From Lysobacteraceae bacterium UBA6001 (GTDB lineage: Bacteria > Pseudomonadota > Gammaproteobacteria > Xanthomonadales > Xanthomonadaceae): a DNA stretch of 64,000 nucleotides. The stretch covers positions 3,735-67,734 of the forward strand of contig DJAN01000179.1 of the NCBI GenBank assembly GCA_002429615.1, read 5' to 3'. The stretch's first letter is position 1; each line of letters opens with the position of its first letter. The translations under genes and the position numbers were made by a program. Positions 35,707 to 45,283 of this stretch are shown in pieces. The notes below the pieces were generated by a model, which did no database searches, was not told the origin of the DNA, and saw only the letters and a program-made list of their open reading frames with translations.

Positions 35707-37896
35707 TCAGACCACCGTGAGGTTGGCGTACGCCAGCACCAGCCATTTGGCGCCAACTTCGTCGAACTGCACCTGCACGCGGGCGTGGGCGCCACTTCCC
35801 TCGTAGTCGGTGATCACGCCGCCGCCGAACTTCGGATGGGTGACGTTCGCGCCGAGGGCGATCAACGGCGCCTCGATGGCCACCGCGGCCGACGCGCGCC
35901 CGGCGCCGATCGAGGACGGGCGCGAGATCTGCACCCGCGGGCGCACCTCGTTGAGCAGCGGACGCGGAATCTCGCGCAGGAAGCGCGAGGGCACATTGTA
36001 GTTGTCCTGGCCGTGGATGCGCCGGGACTCGGCGTAGCACAGCAGCAGCTTCTGGCGTGCGCGGGTGATGCCCACGTATGCCAGGCGGCGCTCTTCCTCC
36101 AGCCGTCCGCTTTCCTCCAGCGACCGGGCGCTGGGGAACAGGCCGTCCTCCATGCCCGCCAGGCACACCAGCGGGAATTCCAGGCCCTTGGCCGAATGCA
36201 GGGTCATCAGCTGCACGCCGTCCTCGCCGGCCTGGGCCTGGCCTTCACCGGCTTCCAGCGAGGCATAGGCAAGGAAGGCGACCAGTTCGGTCATGCCCTG
36301 CGCGGCTTCGTCGTCCTCGTCGGGACGCACGAAGCGCGAGGCGACCGAGACCAGTTCGTCGAGGTTCTCGGTGCGCGATTCCGAATCCAGGCCACCGCGG
36401 CTTTCCTTGGCCCAGTACTCACGCAGGCCCGAGCGCAGCAGCACATGGTCGATGCGTTCCTTCAGCTCCATCCCACCGGTCTCGGAGGACAGCTGCTGGA
36501 TCAGGTTGAGGAACCCGGCCAAGGCATTGCGGGCGCGCGCGGTCAGCTCGCCGGACTGGCTGCTGAGCATCGACGCTTCCCACAACGACAGCGCGCGGGC
36601 GCGGGCCAGGCGCCGCACTTCGTCCAGCGTGCGGTCGCCGATGCCACGCGTGGGCGTGTTGACCGCGCGTTCAAAGGCGGCATCGTCGTCGCGGTTGGCC
36701 AGCAGGCGCAGGTAGGCCAGTGCATCACGGATTTCCGCGCGCTCGAAGAAGCGCATGCCGCCATAGACCCGGTACGGCACCTGCTCGGCAATCAGCGCTT
36801 CTTCGAAGGCGCGCGACTGCGCGTTGCTGCGATAGAGCACCGCCACGTCGCCATAGCTGCCGCCGTCGCGCACCCACTGGCGGGCGCGCTCGACCACGTA
36901 GCGGGCTTCGTCGGACTCGTTGTAGGCGGCGTAGAGGTCGATCGGATCGCCGTCACCGCTGTCGGTCCACAGCTGCTTGCCGATGCGGTCCGGGTTGTGC
37001 GCGATCACCGCATTGGCGGCGCCAAGGATGTTGGCGGTGGAACGGTAGTTCTGTTCCAGGCGGATGGTCTGCGCACCGGGGAAATCGCGCAGGAAGCGCT
37101 GCACGTTCTCGACCTTGGCGCCGCGCCAGCCGTAGATGGCCTGGTCGTCGTCGCCGACCACGAACACGTGGCCGGATTCGCCGGCCAGCACGCGCACGAA
37201 GGCGTACTGGATGGCGTTGGTGTCCTGGAACTCGTCGACCAGGATCTCGCGGAAGCGGGCGCGGTAGTGCGCCAGCAGCGCCGGGTTGTCACGCAGCAGT
37301 TCGTGCGCGCGCAGCAGCAGCTCGGCGAAGTCGACCAGGCCGGCACGATCGCAGCGCGCCTGGTAGTCGGCGTAGGCCTGGCGCAGGGTTTCGGTCCAGT
37401 CGTCGCGCGGCTCGGGCTGGATGTGCTGCGGCCGGCGGCCTTCGTCCTTCTGCTGGTTGATCCACCACACGATCTGCTTGGGCGGATAGCGGGTTTCGTC
37501 CAGTTCCAGGCCCTGCACCACGCGCTTGACCAGGCGCAGCTGGTCGTCCGAATCCATCACCTGGAAGCCTTCCGGCAGCTTGGCGTCCTGCCAGTGCAGG
37601 CGCAGCAGGCGGTGGGCCAGCCCATGGAAGGTGCCGATCCACATGCCGCGGCTGCCGTTACGCAGCTGCAGGTCGGCGCGATGGCGCATCTCGCCGGCGG
37701 CCTTGTTGGTGAAGGTCACCGCGAAAATGCCGTGCGCAGGCACGCCCTGGACTTCATTGAGCCAGGCGATGCGATGGGTCAGCACGCGGGTCTTGCCGGA
37801 GCCGGCGCCGGCCAGCACCAGATAGTGGCCGGGCGGCGCGGAGACGGCCTCGCGCTGGGCGGGGTTCAGGTGATCGAGCAGGTGAGAGACATCCAC
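35707..37896 (-). CDS. uvrD: DNA helicase II
   Basis: A 729-residue superfamily 1A 3'-5' helicase for mismatch and nucleotide excision repair. Walker A is LAGAGSGKTRVLTHR, motif Ia FTNKAAGEM, motif II LVDEFQDTNAIQY, motif III VVGDDDQAIYGWRGA, motif IV IRLEQNYRS, motif V VQLMTLHSAKGLEFP and motif VI YVGITRARQKL. Length and C-terminus fit UvrD rather than Rep or PcrA. It is transcribed alone toward the usp gene. Confidence 0.95.
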   Translation of the reverse strand: MDVSHLLDHLNPAQREAVSAPPGHYLVLAGAGSGKTRVLTHRIAWLNEVQGVPAHGIFAVTFTNKAAGEMRHRADLQLRNGSRGMWIGTFHGLAHRLLRLHWQDAKLPEGFQVMDSDDQLRLVKRVVQGLELDETRYPPKQIVWWINQQKDEGRRPQHIQPEPRDDWTETLRQAYADYQARCDRAGLVDFAELLLRAHELLRDNPALLAHYRARFREILVDEFQDTNAIQYAFVRVLAGESGHVFVVGDDDQAIYGWRGAKVENVQRFLRDFPGAQTIRLEQNYRSTANILGAANAVIAHNPDRIGKQLWTDSGDGDPIDLYAAYNESDEARYVVERARQWVRDGGSYGDVAVLYRSNAQSRAFEEALIAEQVPYRVYGGMRFFERAEIRDALAYLRLLANRDDDAAFERAVNTPTRGIGDRTLDEVRRLARARALSLWEASMLSSQSGELTARARNALAGFLNLIQQLSSETGGMELKERIDHVLLRSGLREYWAKESRGGLDSESRTENLDELVSVASRFVRPDEDDEAAQGMTELVAFLAYASLEAGEGQAQAGEDGVQLMTLHSAKGLEFPLVCLAGMEDGLFPSARSLEESGRLEEERRLAYVGITRARQKLLLCYAESRRIHGQDNYNVPSRFLREIPRPLLNEVRPRVQISRPSSIGAGRASAAVAIEAPLIALGANVTHPKFGGGVITDYEGSGAHARVQVQFDEVGAKWLVLAYANLTVV

Positions 37897-37930
37897 CCCG
37901 ACATTTTAGCGGCTTGGCGCCGCTCGCGTG

Positions 37931-39307
37931 TCAGTGCGTGGCGAGCAGTGCCGTCGCCAGCGCGGCCGCCTGCGCACGCAGCTCCGGCACCGCCAGGCTC
38001 TCCCACAACGTGCCGATGCGCAGGCTGCCGATGACGTGCAGCCGCCGGTCCGCGTGGCCATCGGCGTCCAGGACCTGGCCGGCGTCATCACTGTCCAGGC
38101 CGATACCGTGCGGCCCCCGCGCGGCCAATCCCTCACCGACCAGCTGCTGCAGCAGCGGATTGCGCATGGCCTGCACCCGCATCTCCACGCCGGTGGCGTT
38201 GATCACGCGCTGTACCTCCAGCTGCAACGGCGCACCATCGTGTTCGCGGCCCTCGATGCGCGCGCAGGCGCCGGCCGCCCAGGTCGCATCGAGCCGGGCA
38301 CGATGCAGGCGCAGCTGGCCGTTGTCGCGCAGCGCCTGCAGGCGCGCATGGACCTGCGGGTCGATGCGGTGACGATGGACGTCCCAGTAACGCACGACAT
38401 GGCGCAGGAAGCGCTGCTGGTCCGGCCATGACAGGCTGCGCCACAACGACTGGCCCAGCGGGCGGATACGCTCCATCACCGCCTGCCAGGGCTGGCCCTG
38501 GGCCTGCGCGCGTGCGACCTCCTCGCGCAGTGCGCGCATGCGCGCACGCAATGGCAGTGACAGCAGCGGCGTCGGATCGAAATCGAACGGTGCGGCAGCG
38601 GCATGCGGCAACGGCAGCAGGCCATGGCGGGAGATCACGTGGATCGCGCCGCGATGTGCCTGCTCGGCCAGGGTGATGACGGCATCGACCATGCTCAGGC
38701 CTGAGCCGACGATGGCCACACCCGCGTCCGCCGGGATCGCGGCGACGGCCTCGGTATCCCAGGCCTCCGCGCGATGCGATGCGGCCAGTGCGGTGGCGCC
38801 ACGCAGCGGCAGCGGGCGCAGCGCGTTGCCGACCGCCAGCACCACGTGCGCGGCAACCACGCGGTTGCCATCTCGCAGCTGCAGCAGGTGGTTCTCGCGC
38901 TGCGGCGACAGACCATCGACGGCGGTCGTGAACACCTCCAGCGTCGCCGGACTGCCAGCCCTGGCCTGCGCCAGCCGCTCACGCAGGTAGGCGCCGTAGT
39001 GCAGGCGCGACACATACAACGGCGCAAGCGCTTCGGCGGCAAGATCGAACGCGCCCGACGCACGCAGGTAGTCGACGAAGTCACCAGGCAGATCGGGGAA
39101 CGCGCTCATCTTGCCGGCGGGCACGTTGAGCAGGTGTTCCGGGCGGCGCGTGGCGTAGGCGACGCCATCGGCCAGCGTCGGCTGCGGTTCGACCAGCGCG
39201 ATGCGCAACGGCCCGGTGGCCCGGCGCAACAGCTGGATGACCGCCATCACCCCACTGGCGCCGCCGCCGATCACGGCGATGTCATGGGTCTGCGGGGACG
39301 GCGGCAT
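37931..39307 (-). CDS. FAD/NAD(P)-binding protein (YdhS-like)
   Basis: A 458-residue flavoprotein. The N-terminal dinucleotide fold is DIAVIGGGASGVMAVIQLLR, followed by GVAYATRRPEHLLNVPAGKMS, typical of the FAD-NAD(P)-binding family that includes YdhS and hydroxyacylglutathione hydrolase-like annotations. A second Rossmann motif is VAIVGSGLSMVDAVITL. The substrate is unknown; it may be an oxidoreductase of siderophore or amino-acid monooxygenase type. The ATG at 39307 is 42 bases from the cls stop, on the same strand. Confidence 0.8.
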   Translation of the reverse strand: MPPSPQTHDIAVIGGGASGVMAVIQLLRRATGPLRIALVEPQPTLADGVAYATRRPEHLLNVPAGKMSAFPDLPGDFVDYLRASGAFDLAAEALAPLYVSRLHYGAYLRERLAQARAGSPATLEVFTTAVDGLSPQRENHLLQLRDGNRVVAAHVVLAVGNALRPLPLRGATALAASHRAEAWDTEAVAAIPADAGVAIVGSGLSMVDAVITLAEQAHRGAIHVISRHGLLPLPHAAAAPFDFDPTPLLSLPLRARMRALREEVARAQAQGQPWQAVMERIRPLGQSLWRSLSWPDQQRFLRHVVRYWDVHRHRIDPQVHARLQALRDNGQLRLHRARLDATWAAGACARIEGREHDGAPLQLEVQRVINATGVEMRVQAMRNPLLQQLVGEGLAARGPHGIGLDSDDAGQVLDADGHADRRLHVIGSLRIGTLWESLAVPELRAQAAALATALLATH

Positions 39308-39348
39308 GTTCACCCGCCAATTGTAGGGCAAGCGCCCAGCGCGTCCGG

Positions 39349-40767
39349 TTACATCAAGGCATCGGCCAGCCGGGCGATGCCTTCGCGGCTGCGCCGCCAG
39401 GTCGGGCGCTGGCGCCAGCCCGGCAGCGCCAGCGCGCGCGCGTCGGACAGGTAGTCCTGCTCGATCCGGCGCAGCTGCGCGACGATGCCTCGGTCGTAGC
39501 AGAGCAGGCCGATCTCGGCGTTGAGCGCGAAGGAACGGATGTCGAGGTTGATCGACCCCAGCACGGCGATGTCCTCGTCCACGCTCAGGTGCTTGGCGTG
39601 CAGGAAATGCGGGCGATACAGCGAAATCTTCACCCCCGCGCGCAGCAGCTCGTCGTAGTAGGCCTCCTGGGCCCACGCGGTGAGCCGCTGGTTGTTGCTC
39701 TCCGACAGGATCAGCTGCACCTCCACGCCGGACACGGCGGCGATGCGCAGCGCGCTGAGCGTGGCCTCGTCCGGGACGAAATACGGCGTGACCAGCACGA
39801 CCTTGCGCCGCGCGAGATGGATCAGCGCGTTCACCGCGTCGCGCGCGTTCTCGTAGGGATAGGCGGGGCCACTGGGCAGCACCTGGGTGGCGACGTCGCC
39901 GGCATCGCCGGGCGCGTCGGCGATGACTTCCAGGCGTTCGCCGGTCTCGACGAACCAGTCGCTGGCGAACACCGCCTCCAGATGATTCACCACCGGGCCG
40001 CGCACGCGCGCGACGAGTTCGCGGTTGGGATGGCCGGGCACGAAATCCGGCTCGGCCAGGTTCTGCGAGCCGATGTAGCCGAGGCGGTTGTCGATCACCG
40101 CGATCTTGCGATGGTTGCGCAGGTCCATGCGCCCGCTGCGGCGCCAGCGCAGGCCACCGGGCAACAACGCCTGTACGTTCACGCCCCCCTTGAGCAGGCG
40201 ACGGCGATAGCGGCGCAGCGCGCGCTTGGCGCCGACCGCATCCAGCAACAGGCGGCACTGCACGCCCCGCGCCGCGGCACGCAGCAGCGCCTCGACCACG
40301 GCCTCGCCCACCGCATCGTCGAACATCAGGTAATACAGCAGGTGCACGCGTTCGCGCGCGCCGTCGATGTCGGCGATCAGCGCGGCCAGCGAAGCGCGGT
40401 AGTCGTCGAGCAGTTCCACGCCGTTGCCGCGGGTCGGCATGAAGTCGCCCTGGCGCTCGACCAGCGGCGCGATCTCGTCGCTGGCGGTATCGACCTGGGG
40501 CCTCCAGCGCAGTGCGGTGAGCTGCGCCTGCTGTTCACGGATGACCTGCGAGGCCTGGGCCTGGCGGGCGATGCGTTGCCGCGACAACCAGGGATGGCCG
40601 AACAGCAGGTACAGCGGCAGGCCCAGCAACGGCACGAAGCCGACCAGCAGAAGCCAGCTGCGCGCCGCGCCCGGGGTGGTGCGGGCGGGAATCCAGCACA
40701 ACGCGCCGAGCCGGATCAGCCAGTCCAGGGCCAACAGCCAGGTGCCTTCCAACCATTCGGGCAGCAT
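39349..40767 (-). CDS. cls: Cardiolipin synthase, phospholipase D family
   Basis: A 472-residue enzyme joining two phosphatidylglycerols. Two N-terminal membrane helices (LLALDWLIRLGALCWIPA, WLLLVGFVPLLGLPLYLLFG) precede two HKD motifs: NHRKIAVIDNRLGYIGSQN and HAKHLSVDEDIAVLGSIN. Layout and length fit ClsA-type synthases. The gene overlaps nothing; 163 bases separate its start from the rpmG stop, and a hairpin lies in between. Confidence 0.93.
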   Translation of the reverse strand: MLPEWLEGTWLLALDWLIRLGALCWIPARTTPGAARSWLLLVGFVPLLGLPLYLLFGHPWLSRQRIARQAQASQVIREQQAQLTALRWRPQVDTASDEIAPLVERQGDFMPTRGNGVELLDDYRASLAALIADIDGARERVHLLYYLMFDDAVGEAVVEALLRAAARGVQCRLLLDAVGAKRALRRYRRRLLKGGVNVQALLPGGLRWRRSGRMDLRNHRKIAVIDNRLGYIGSQNLAEPDFVPGHPNRELVARVRGPVVNHLEAVFASDWFVETGERLEVIADAPGDAGDVATQVLPSGPAYPYENARDAVNALIHLARRKVVLVTPYFVPDEATLSALRIAAVSGVEVQLILSESNNQRLTAWAQEAYYDELLRAGVKISLYRPHFLHAKHLSVDEDIAVLGSINLDIRSFALNAEIGLLCYDRGIVAQLRRIEQDYLSDARALALPGWRQRPTWRRSREGIARLADALM

Positions 40768-40854
40768 GCGCGATCCTCCGGAGCGTGGATCGATTCTGCC
40801 GCAAGCGCGCCGCCGCGCGCGGCACGGGCGTGCGCGAATCGCCCCCGGAAACGA

Positions 40855-40880
40855 CGAAGCCCGCCGGAGGGCGGGCTTCG
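40855..40880 (-). terminator. Hairpin after rpmG, probable terminator
   Basis: CGAAGCCCGCC (40855-40865) pairs perfectly with GGCGGGCTTCG (40870-40880). It lies about 50 bases after the rpmG stop on the minus strand, but only a short T-tract (GTCGTTTCC) follows, so termination may be partial. Confidence 0.6.
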
Positions 40881-40930
40881 CGGGAACGCGGATCAGGTGG
40901 CGGTCGAGCGCTCGGGGCGCCCGGCTCGCA

Positions 40931-41095
40931 TCACTTGATCTTGCCTTCCTTGTACATCACATGCTTGCGCACGACCGGATCGTACTTGAGGAACTCCATC
41001 TTGTTCGGAGTGTTCTTCTTGTTCTTGTCGGTCGTGTAGAAGTGGCCGGTACCGGCCGAGGAAATCATACGGACCTTGTCACGCTTGCCTGCCAT
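40931..41095 (-). CDS. rpmG: 50S ribosomal protein L33
   Basis: A 54-residue ribosomal protein. The ATG at 41095 gives [20 protein letters not shown], then [19 protein letters not shown] and a C-terminal KEGKIK. This is the Cys-less L33 type with no zinc ribbon. It forms the usual rpmB-rpmG pair, 13 bases after rpmB. Confidence 0.96.
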   Translation of the reverse strand: MAGKRDKVRMISSAGTGHFYTTDKNKKNTPNKMEFLKYDPVVRKHVMYKEGKIK

Positions 41096-41108
41096 GATGC
41101 TTTACTCC

Positions 41109-41345
41109 TCAGACCTTTTCGCCGCGCGCACGCAGCTCAGCCAGAACGACATCGATGCCGTTCTTGTCGATGGTGCGCAGCGCGTGCGCGGAAACACGAA
41201 GCTTGACCCAGCGGTTCTCGCTGGCCACCCAGAAGCGGCGCTCGTGCAGGTTGGGCAGGAAACGACGGCGGGTCTTGTTGTTGGCGTGGGAGACGTTGTT
41301 ACCCGTCTGGACACGCTTGCCGGAAACTTGGCATACGCGGGACAT
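41109..41345 (-). CDS. rpmB: 50S ribosomal protein L28
   Basis: A 78-residue ribosomal protein: [38 protein letters not shown] and [13 protein letters not shown] are all typical. The ATG at 41345 starts the conserved N-terminus. It is first gene of the rpmB-rpmG operon. In the 225 bases upstream a TTGACG is visible, but no good -10 at the right distance. Confidence 0.97.
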   Translation of the reverse strand: MSRVCQVSGKRVQTGNNVSHANNKTRRRFLPNLHERRFWVASENRWVKLRVSAHALRTIDKNGIDVVLAELRARGEKV

Positions 41346-41570
41346 TGCGCACCTCGAAAAGTATTGGGTCACCCATAGCCCGGGAGACGGCGGCCCCGGC
41401 GGCTTTCGCCACCACACGTCAAGGGAATCAAACAGTTACGCTGTTTCAGGCAGGCCAGGGGACGTACTTCCGGCCACTACGCCGGTGGAACCGGGCACAG
41501 CGAGCCGCGCATTATGCCCGGGTTGGGGATGGGTGGCAAGAGTTATCCACATCCCCGCCCGGGCCGCGGC

Positions 41571-43373
41571 TCAGTGGCTCGCCGCCTTGCCCTTCGCCGG
41601 CGCGGCCTTGCTGTCGGCGATGAACTGCCGCACCTGCTGCTCCAGCACCGGCAGCGGCACCGAACCCTGGCGCAGCACAGCATCGTGGAAGGTCCGCACG
41701 TCGAAGCGGTCGCCCAGCGCCTGCTCGGCCTCGCCACGCAGCTTGACGATGGTGATCTCGCCCAGCTTGTAGCTCAGCGCCTGCGCCGGCCAGGAGATGT
41801 AGCGGTCGACCTCGGTGGTGACTTCGTGCTCGCTCAGCGCGGTGCGGTCGCGCAGGTAGGCCAGCGCCTGCTCGCGGCTCCAGCCGTAGTGGTGGACGCC
41901 GGTGTCGATGACCAGGCGGCAGGCACGCCACATTTCATAGGTCAGCTTGCCGAATTCCTCGTAAGGGGTTTCGTAGATGCCCATCTCGTCGCCCAGCTTC
42001 TCGGTGTACAGCGCCCAGCCCTCGCCATAGGCGGAGATGTAGTTCTCGCGGCGGAACGCCGGCTGGTCGCCCTGCTCCTCGGCCAACGCGCCCTGCAGCG
42101 AATGGCCTGGCGAGGATTCGTGCAGGGTCAGTGCCGGCAGGTTGTACAGCGGACGCGACGGCAGGTTGTAGGTGTTCACCCAATAGGTACCGACGCCGCC
42201 ACGGCCGGCAGTCCAGAACGGCGCGATATCCGGCGGCACCGGCTTGATGGTGAAGCGACCACGCGGCAGCGTGCCGATGAACTTGCCGACCTGCCCGTCC
42301 ACGCGCTTGGAGATCCATGCGGCGCGGTCGAGCAGCTCCTGCGGGGTCTTGGCGTAGAACTGCGGATCGGTGCGCAGGAACTGCAGGAACGCGGCGAAGT
42401 CACCCTTGAAGCCGACTTCCTTGATGATCGCGTCCATCTGCTGCTGGATGCGCGCCACTTCCTGCAGGCCGATCTGGTGGATCTGCTCCGGGCTCAGGTC
42501 CAGCGTGGTGTATTCGCGGATCTGCTGCTGGTAGAACGCCTTGCCGTCCGGCAGCGCTTCGGCGGCCAGGGTGGTGCGGGCCTTCGGGGTGTATTCCTCG
42601 CGGAAGAACGTCAGCAGCTTGCCGTAGGCCGGCAGCAGCTTGCCGGCGATCGCCGCCTTGGCCTCGGCACGCAGCTTGTCCTGTTCGGCGGCGGGAATCT
42701 GCGACGGCAGCTGCTTGAACGGTGCGTAGAAGGTGGACTCGGTGGGGTCCTTGACGTCGGCGATGGTGGCGATGGAGACATCGCGGCCCGCGAGCACGGC
42801 CTGCGGCACGGTGAAGCCACGGGCCAGGCCGGCGCGCATGTTCTCGGTCTGCTGGTCGAAATAGCGCGGCACGTCATTCAGGCGCGCGATGTAGGCGCGC
42901 AGCTCGGCCGGCGTGCGCATCTGTCGCTGCGCCATGAAGCCGAGGTTGGACCAGAACGAGCTGTCCGAGTTGAACGGCATCTCGTAGAGCTTGAAGCGGA
43001 CCTCGGCGGCGAGGTTGTCGACCTGCGGGCGATAGATGGCCAGGTTGACCTGGTTGGCCGGGGACAGCTTGCTGGCGTCGAGTTTGTCGAGCTGGGCGAG
43101 CACGTCGTCCCACACCTTGAGCCGGGCCTGCTGCGCGCCCGGGGAGACGTCGGGCAGGCGCGGGTTGTCGCCGGTGGTATCGCTGTCCTCGTCGGCCTGG
43201 CCGGTCTCGGCCTGGCGCCACTTCCACTCCTTCTCGTAGATCGCGCGGAACTGCGCGTCGGCCTTGCTCTCGGCGGCCAGGGTGGCCGGCGGGGCGGCGG
43301 GCGCGGCCAGCACGGGGGCGACGGCGCCCAGCAGCAGGGACAAGGTCAGGGCGGAGACGAGCGTCGTTTTCAC
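41571..43373 (-). CDS. DUF885 family exported metalloenzyme-like protein
   Basis: A 600-residue protein from a GTG at 43373 with signal MKTTLVSALTLSLLLGAVAP and cleavage near VLAA. The DUF885 hallmark LHESSPGHSLQG is a degenerate zinc-peptidase-like HExxxGH motif. AYGEGWALYTEKLGDEMG supplies the likely third ligand region, as in M32/DUF885 carboxypeptidase-like proteins. It is probably a periplasmic peptidase, inferred only from this motif. Transcribed alone. Confidence 0.87.
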   Translation of the reverse strand: MKTTLVSALTLSLLLGAVAPVLAAPAAPPATLAAESKADAQFRAIYEKEWKWRQAETGQADEDSDTTGDNPRLPDVSPGAQQARLKVWDDVLAQLDKLDASKLSPANQVNLAIYRPQVDNLAAEVRFKLYEMPFNSDSSFWSNLGFMAQRQMRTPAELRAYIARLNDVPRYFDQQTENMRAGLARGFTVPQAVLAGRDVSIATIADVKDPTESTFYAPFKQLPSQIPAAEQDKLRAEAKAAIAGKLLPAYGKLLTFFREEYTPKARTTLAAEALPDGKAFYQQQIREYTTLDLSPEQIHQIGLQEVARIQQQMDAIIKEVGFKGDFAAFLQFLRTDPQFYAKTPQELLDRAAWISKRVDGQVGKFIGTLPRGRFTIKPVPPDIAPFWTAGRGGVGTYWVNTYNLPSRPLYNLPALTLHESSPGHSLQGALAEEQGDQPAFRRENYISAYGEGWALYTEKLGDEMGIYETPYEEFGKLTYEMWRACRLVIDTGVHHYGWSREQALAYLRDRTALSEHEVTTEVDRYISWPAQALSYKLGEITIVKLRGEAEQALGDRFDVRTFHDAVLRQGSVPLPVLEQQVRQFIADSKAAPAKGKAASH

Positions 43374-43454
43374 GGGACGGCAGCCTGGGAGGAAGGAAGC
43401 CTCCGATGATGGCAGCGTCCGGCCGGGGGTTCATCGGTCGAAAGTCCTGCCGCG

Positions 43455-43943
43455 TCAGGCGGCGGACCGGTGACCGAGCCAGAGCGCATCCCAGTATGGG
43501 TAATCGACGGCGCGGCGCACGATGCCCGCCCGCACCGGGTTCTGCACGATATAGCGGGCAGCGGTGGCGGCATCTTCATCGCGACGCAGCGCGCGATCCC
43601 AGTAGCCCGGCTCCCATATCGCGCCACCGCGCCCCCGGGCGAGATTGGCCGCACGCGCCGATGCACCCTTGGCCGAGCGCATCAAGGCCGACAGGTTGGC
43701 GCCGTCGTCCAGCCGGATGAGCCCGTGCCAGTGGTCCGGCATCAAGACCCAGCACAACAGCTGGGCGTCCTGCCAATGCGCGGGCGCGCCGAGCGTGGCG
43801 CTGGCTGCCCATGCACAGCGCCAGTCCGCGAACAGCGGTTGCCGATACGCGGTGACGGCGGTGAGGAGATACAAGCGCCCGGGTTCCGAGTAACGGCCGC
43901 GACGCAGCGCGCGGTGACCGCTTGGAGGTCTTTGGGTTTCCAT
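43455..43943 (-). CDS. REP-associated tyrosine transposase (RAYT)
   Basis: A single-copy-type Y1 transposase of 162 residues. MPDHWHGLIRL carries the HUH metal-binding motif (H-W-H), and ARYIVQNPVRAGIV the catalytic Tyr region. R-Y-S-E-P-G-R-L-Y-L-L-T is the usual RAYT N-terminal strand. RAYTs process REP palindromes; a REP pair starts 80 bases upstream of this gene, and the same palindrome recurs across the window. ATG 43964 (7 residues longer) is an alternative start. It appears intact. Confidence 0.87.
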   Translation of the reverse strand: METQRPPSGHRALRRGRYSEPGRLYLLTAVTAYRQPLFADWRCAWAASATLGAPAHWQDAQLLCWVLMPDHWHGLIRLDDGANLSALMRSAKGASARAANLARGRGGAIWEPGYWDRALRRDEDAATAARYIVQNPVRAGIVRRAVDYPYWDALWLGHRSAA

Positions 43944-44023
43944 GCATGCAGTTTGAAAATGCATGCGATCGATACATATCGGGCGTTGCCGCGCGTATGG
44001 GCATCCGACCTTCCGAAAGCCCT

Positions 44024-44102
44024 GTAGGAGCGGCTTCAGCCGCGACCCGATGGACTCTCCCGAGCACTGACCCCGCGCGGTCGCGGCTGAAGCCGCTCCT
44101 AC
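44024..44102. repeat. Paired REP palindromes beside the RAYT gene
   Basis: Inverted cores at 44024-44046 and 44080-44102, separated by 33 bases. This is the copy nearest to the transposase gene and fits the usual arrangement of a RAYT flanked by its cognate REPs. No matching pair is visible on the other side of the gene. Confidence 0.92.
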
Positions 44103-44138
44103 AGGGACGGTCCACGGAGGGGCGGCGTCATGCGCCCC

Positions 44139-44480
44139 TCAATGCGTCGCGCGATCCCGCTTCCAGCCGCGATGCTTGATGTCCAGGTACAGGCTGTAGA
44201 GCGCGGTGAACGCCGGGAACAGGTTCTGCAGCACGCCCACCGAGTCCTGCTTGGCCGAGAACAGGAAGTAGCTCAGCGTCATCAGGCTGCCGATCACGCT
44301 CATGTACCAGAACAACCGCGGAATCACCGGCTTGCCCGCACGCTTGGACGCCACGAACTGCACCAGCCAGCGCCCGCCGAACATCAACGCGCCGACATAG
44401 CCGATCAGCTTCCAGCCGGTGACATGCAACCCCGTCCAGTACAGCCACGTCAGCGGCTGGTCGAGCCAGTGCAGTTCCAT
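44139..44480 (-). CDS. Lipid A biosynthesis N-terminal (LABN) domain membrane protein
   Basis: A 113-residue inner-membrane protein with three hydrophobic helices (LTWLYWTGLHVTGWKLIGYV, LFWYMSVIGSLMTLSYFLF, FPAFTALYSLYLDI). The LABN signature is GALMFGGRWLVQFVASKRAGK. This domain is found alone or in front of glycosyltransferases. It starts one base after the glycosyltransferase stop, so the two products probably act together on a lipid-linked sugar. Confidence 0.88.
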   Translation of the reverse strand: MELHWLDQPLTWLYWTGLHVTGWKLIGYVGALMFGGRWLVQFVASKRAGKPVIPRLFWYMSVIGSLMTLSYFLFSAKQDSVGVLQNLFPAFTALYSLYLDIKHRGWKRDRATH

Positions 44481-44481
44481 C

Positions 44482-45204
44482 TCAACGCTCCTGCACGTCG
44501 GTGCGGCGGCTGCGCGCGATCAGCCACGCCACGCCGCGCAGGTCGCGGATGCCGACCAGCGCACGGTTGAGATTGTTGTACTTGGACACGCCTGCAGTAC
44601 GGTGGCGGTGATTGACCGGCACGCTGATGGTCTTCCAGCCGGCACGCTGCATCAGCGCGGGCAGGAAACGGTGCATGTGATCGAAATACGGCAGGTCCAG
44701 GAACGCGGCGCGCTCGAACAGCTTGATGCCGCAGCCGGTGTCCGGCGTGTCGTCGCGCAGCATGCGCGCGCGGATCGCGTTGGCCCACTTCGAGGCCCAG
44801 CGCTTGGAGCCGGAATCCTGCCGGTTGACCCGCCAGCCGGCAAACAGTTTGACCTGGGTCGGCGCGGTCGCACGCGCGGCCAGCATCTTCGGGATGTCCG
44901 CCGGATCGTTCTGGCCATCGCCATCCAGCGTGGCGATCCACGGCGCACGTGCCGCCTTGATGCCGTTGCGCACCGCCGTGCTCTGCCCGCTCTGCTGCAC
45001 ATGGTGCAGCACGCGCAGCTCCGGGTGGGTGAGCTTGAGCGACTCCAGCACCGCCAGGGTGTCATCCCGGGAGTTGTCGTCGACGTAGACGATCTCGAAG
45101 TCCACCTGGCCGCGCAGCGCGGCGACGATCTCGCCGACCAGCGGGGCGACGTTGTCGCGCTCGTTGAACACCGGGACGACGACGGAGAGTTGGGGTTCGC
45201 TCAT
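44482..45204 (-). CDS. Family 2 glycosyltransferase (polyprenyl-phosphate sugar transferase type)
   Basis: A 240-residue GT2 of the DPM1/ArnC-like class: SVVVPVFNERDNVAPLV, IVYVDDNSRDDTL, and the DxD in ATLDGDGQNDP. TPDTGCGIKLF and FDHMHRFLPALMQRAG fit transferases that put sugars on polyprenyl phosphate. It lacks its own membrane helices; the LABN protein encoded next could provide the membrane part. The ATG at 45204 is 79 bases after the epimerase stop. Confidence 0.88.
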   Translation of the reverse strand: MSEPQLSVVVPVFNERDNVAPLVGEIVAALRGQVDFEIVYVDDNSRDDTLAVLESLKLTHPELRVLHHVQQSGQSTAVRNGIKAARAPWIATLDGDGQNDPADIPKMLAARATAPTQVKLFAGWRVNRQDSGSKRWASKWANAIRARMLRDDTPDTGCGIKLFERAAFLDLPYFDHMHRFLPALMQRAGWKTISVPVNHRHRTAGVSKYNNLNRALVGIRDLRGVAWLIARSRRTDVQER

Positions 45205-45283
45205 TGGAATCAGGCCGTTCGTTCGCACTGCACGCAAAAGGGACCGCGCATTTTCACCCGGGCATCTGACCCGGGCATGAAAG

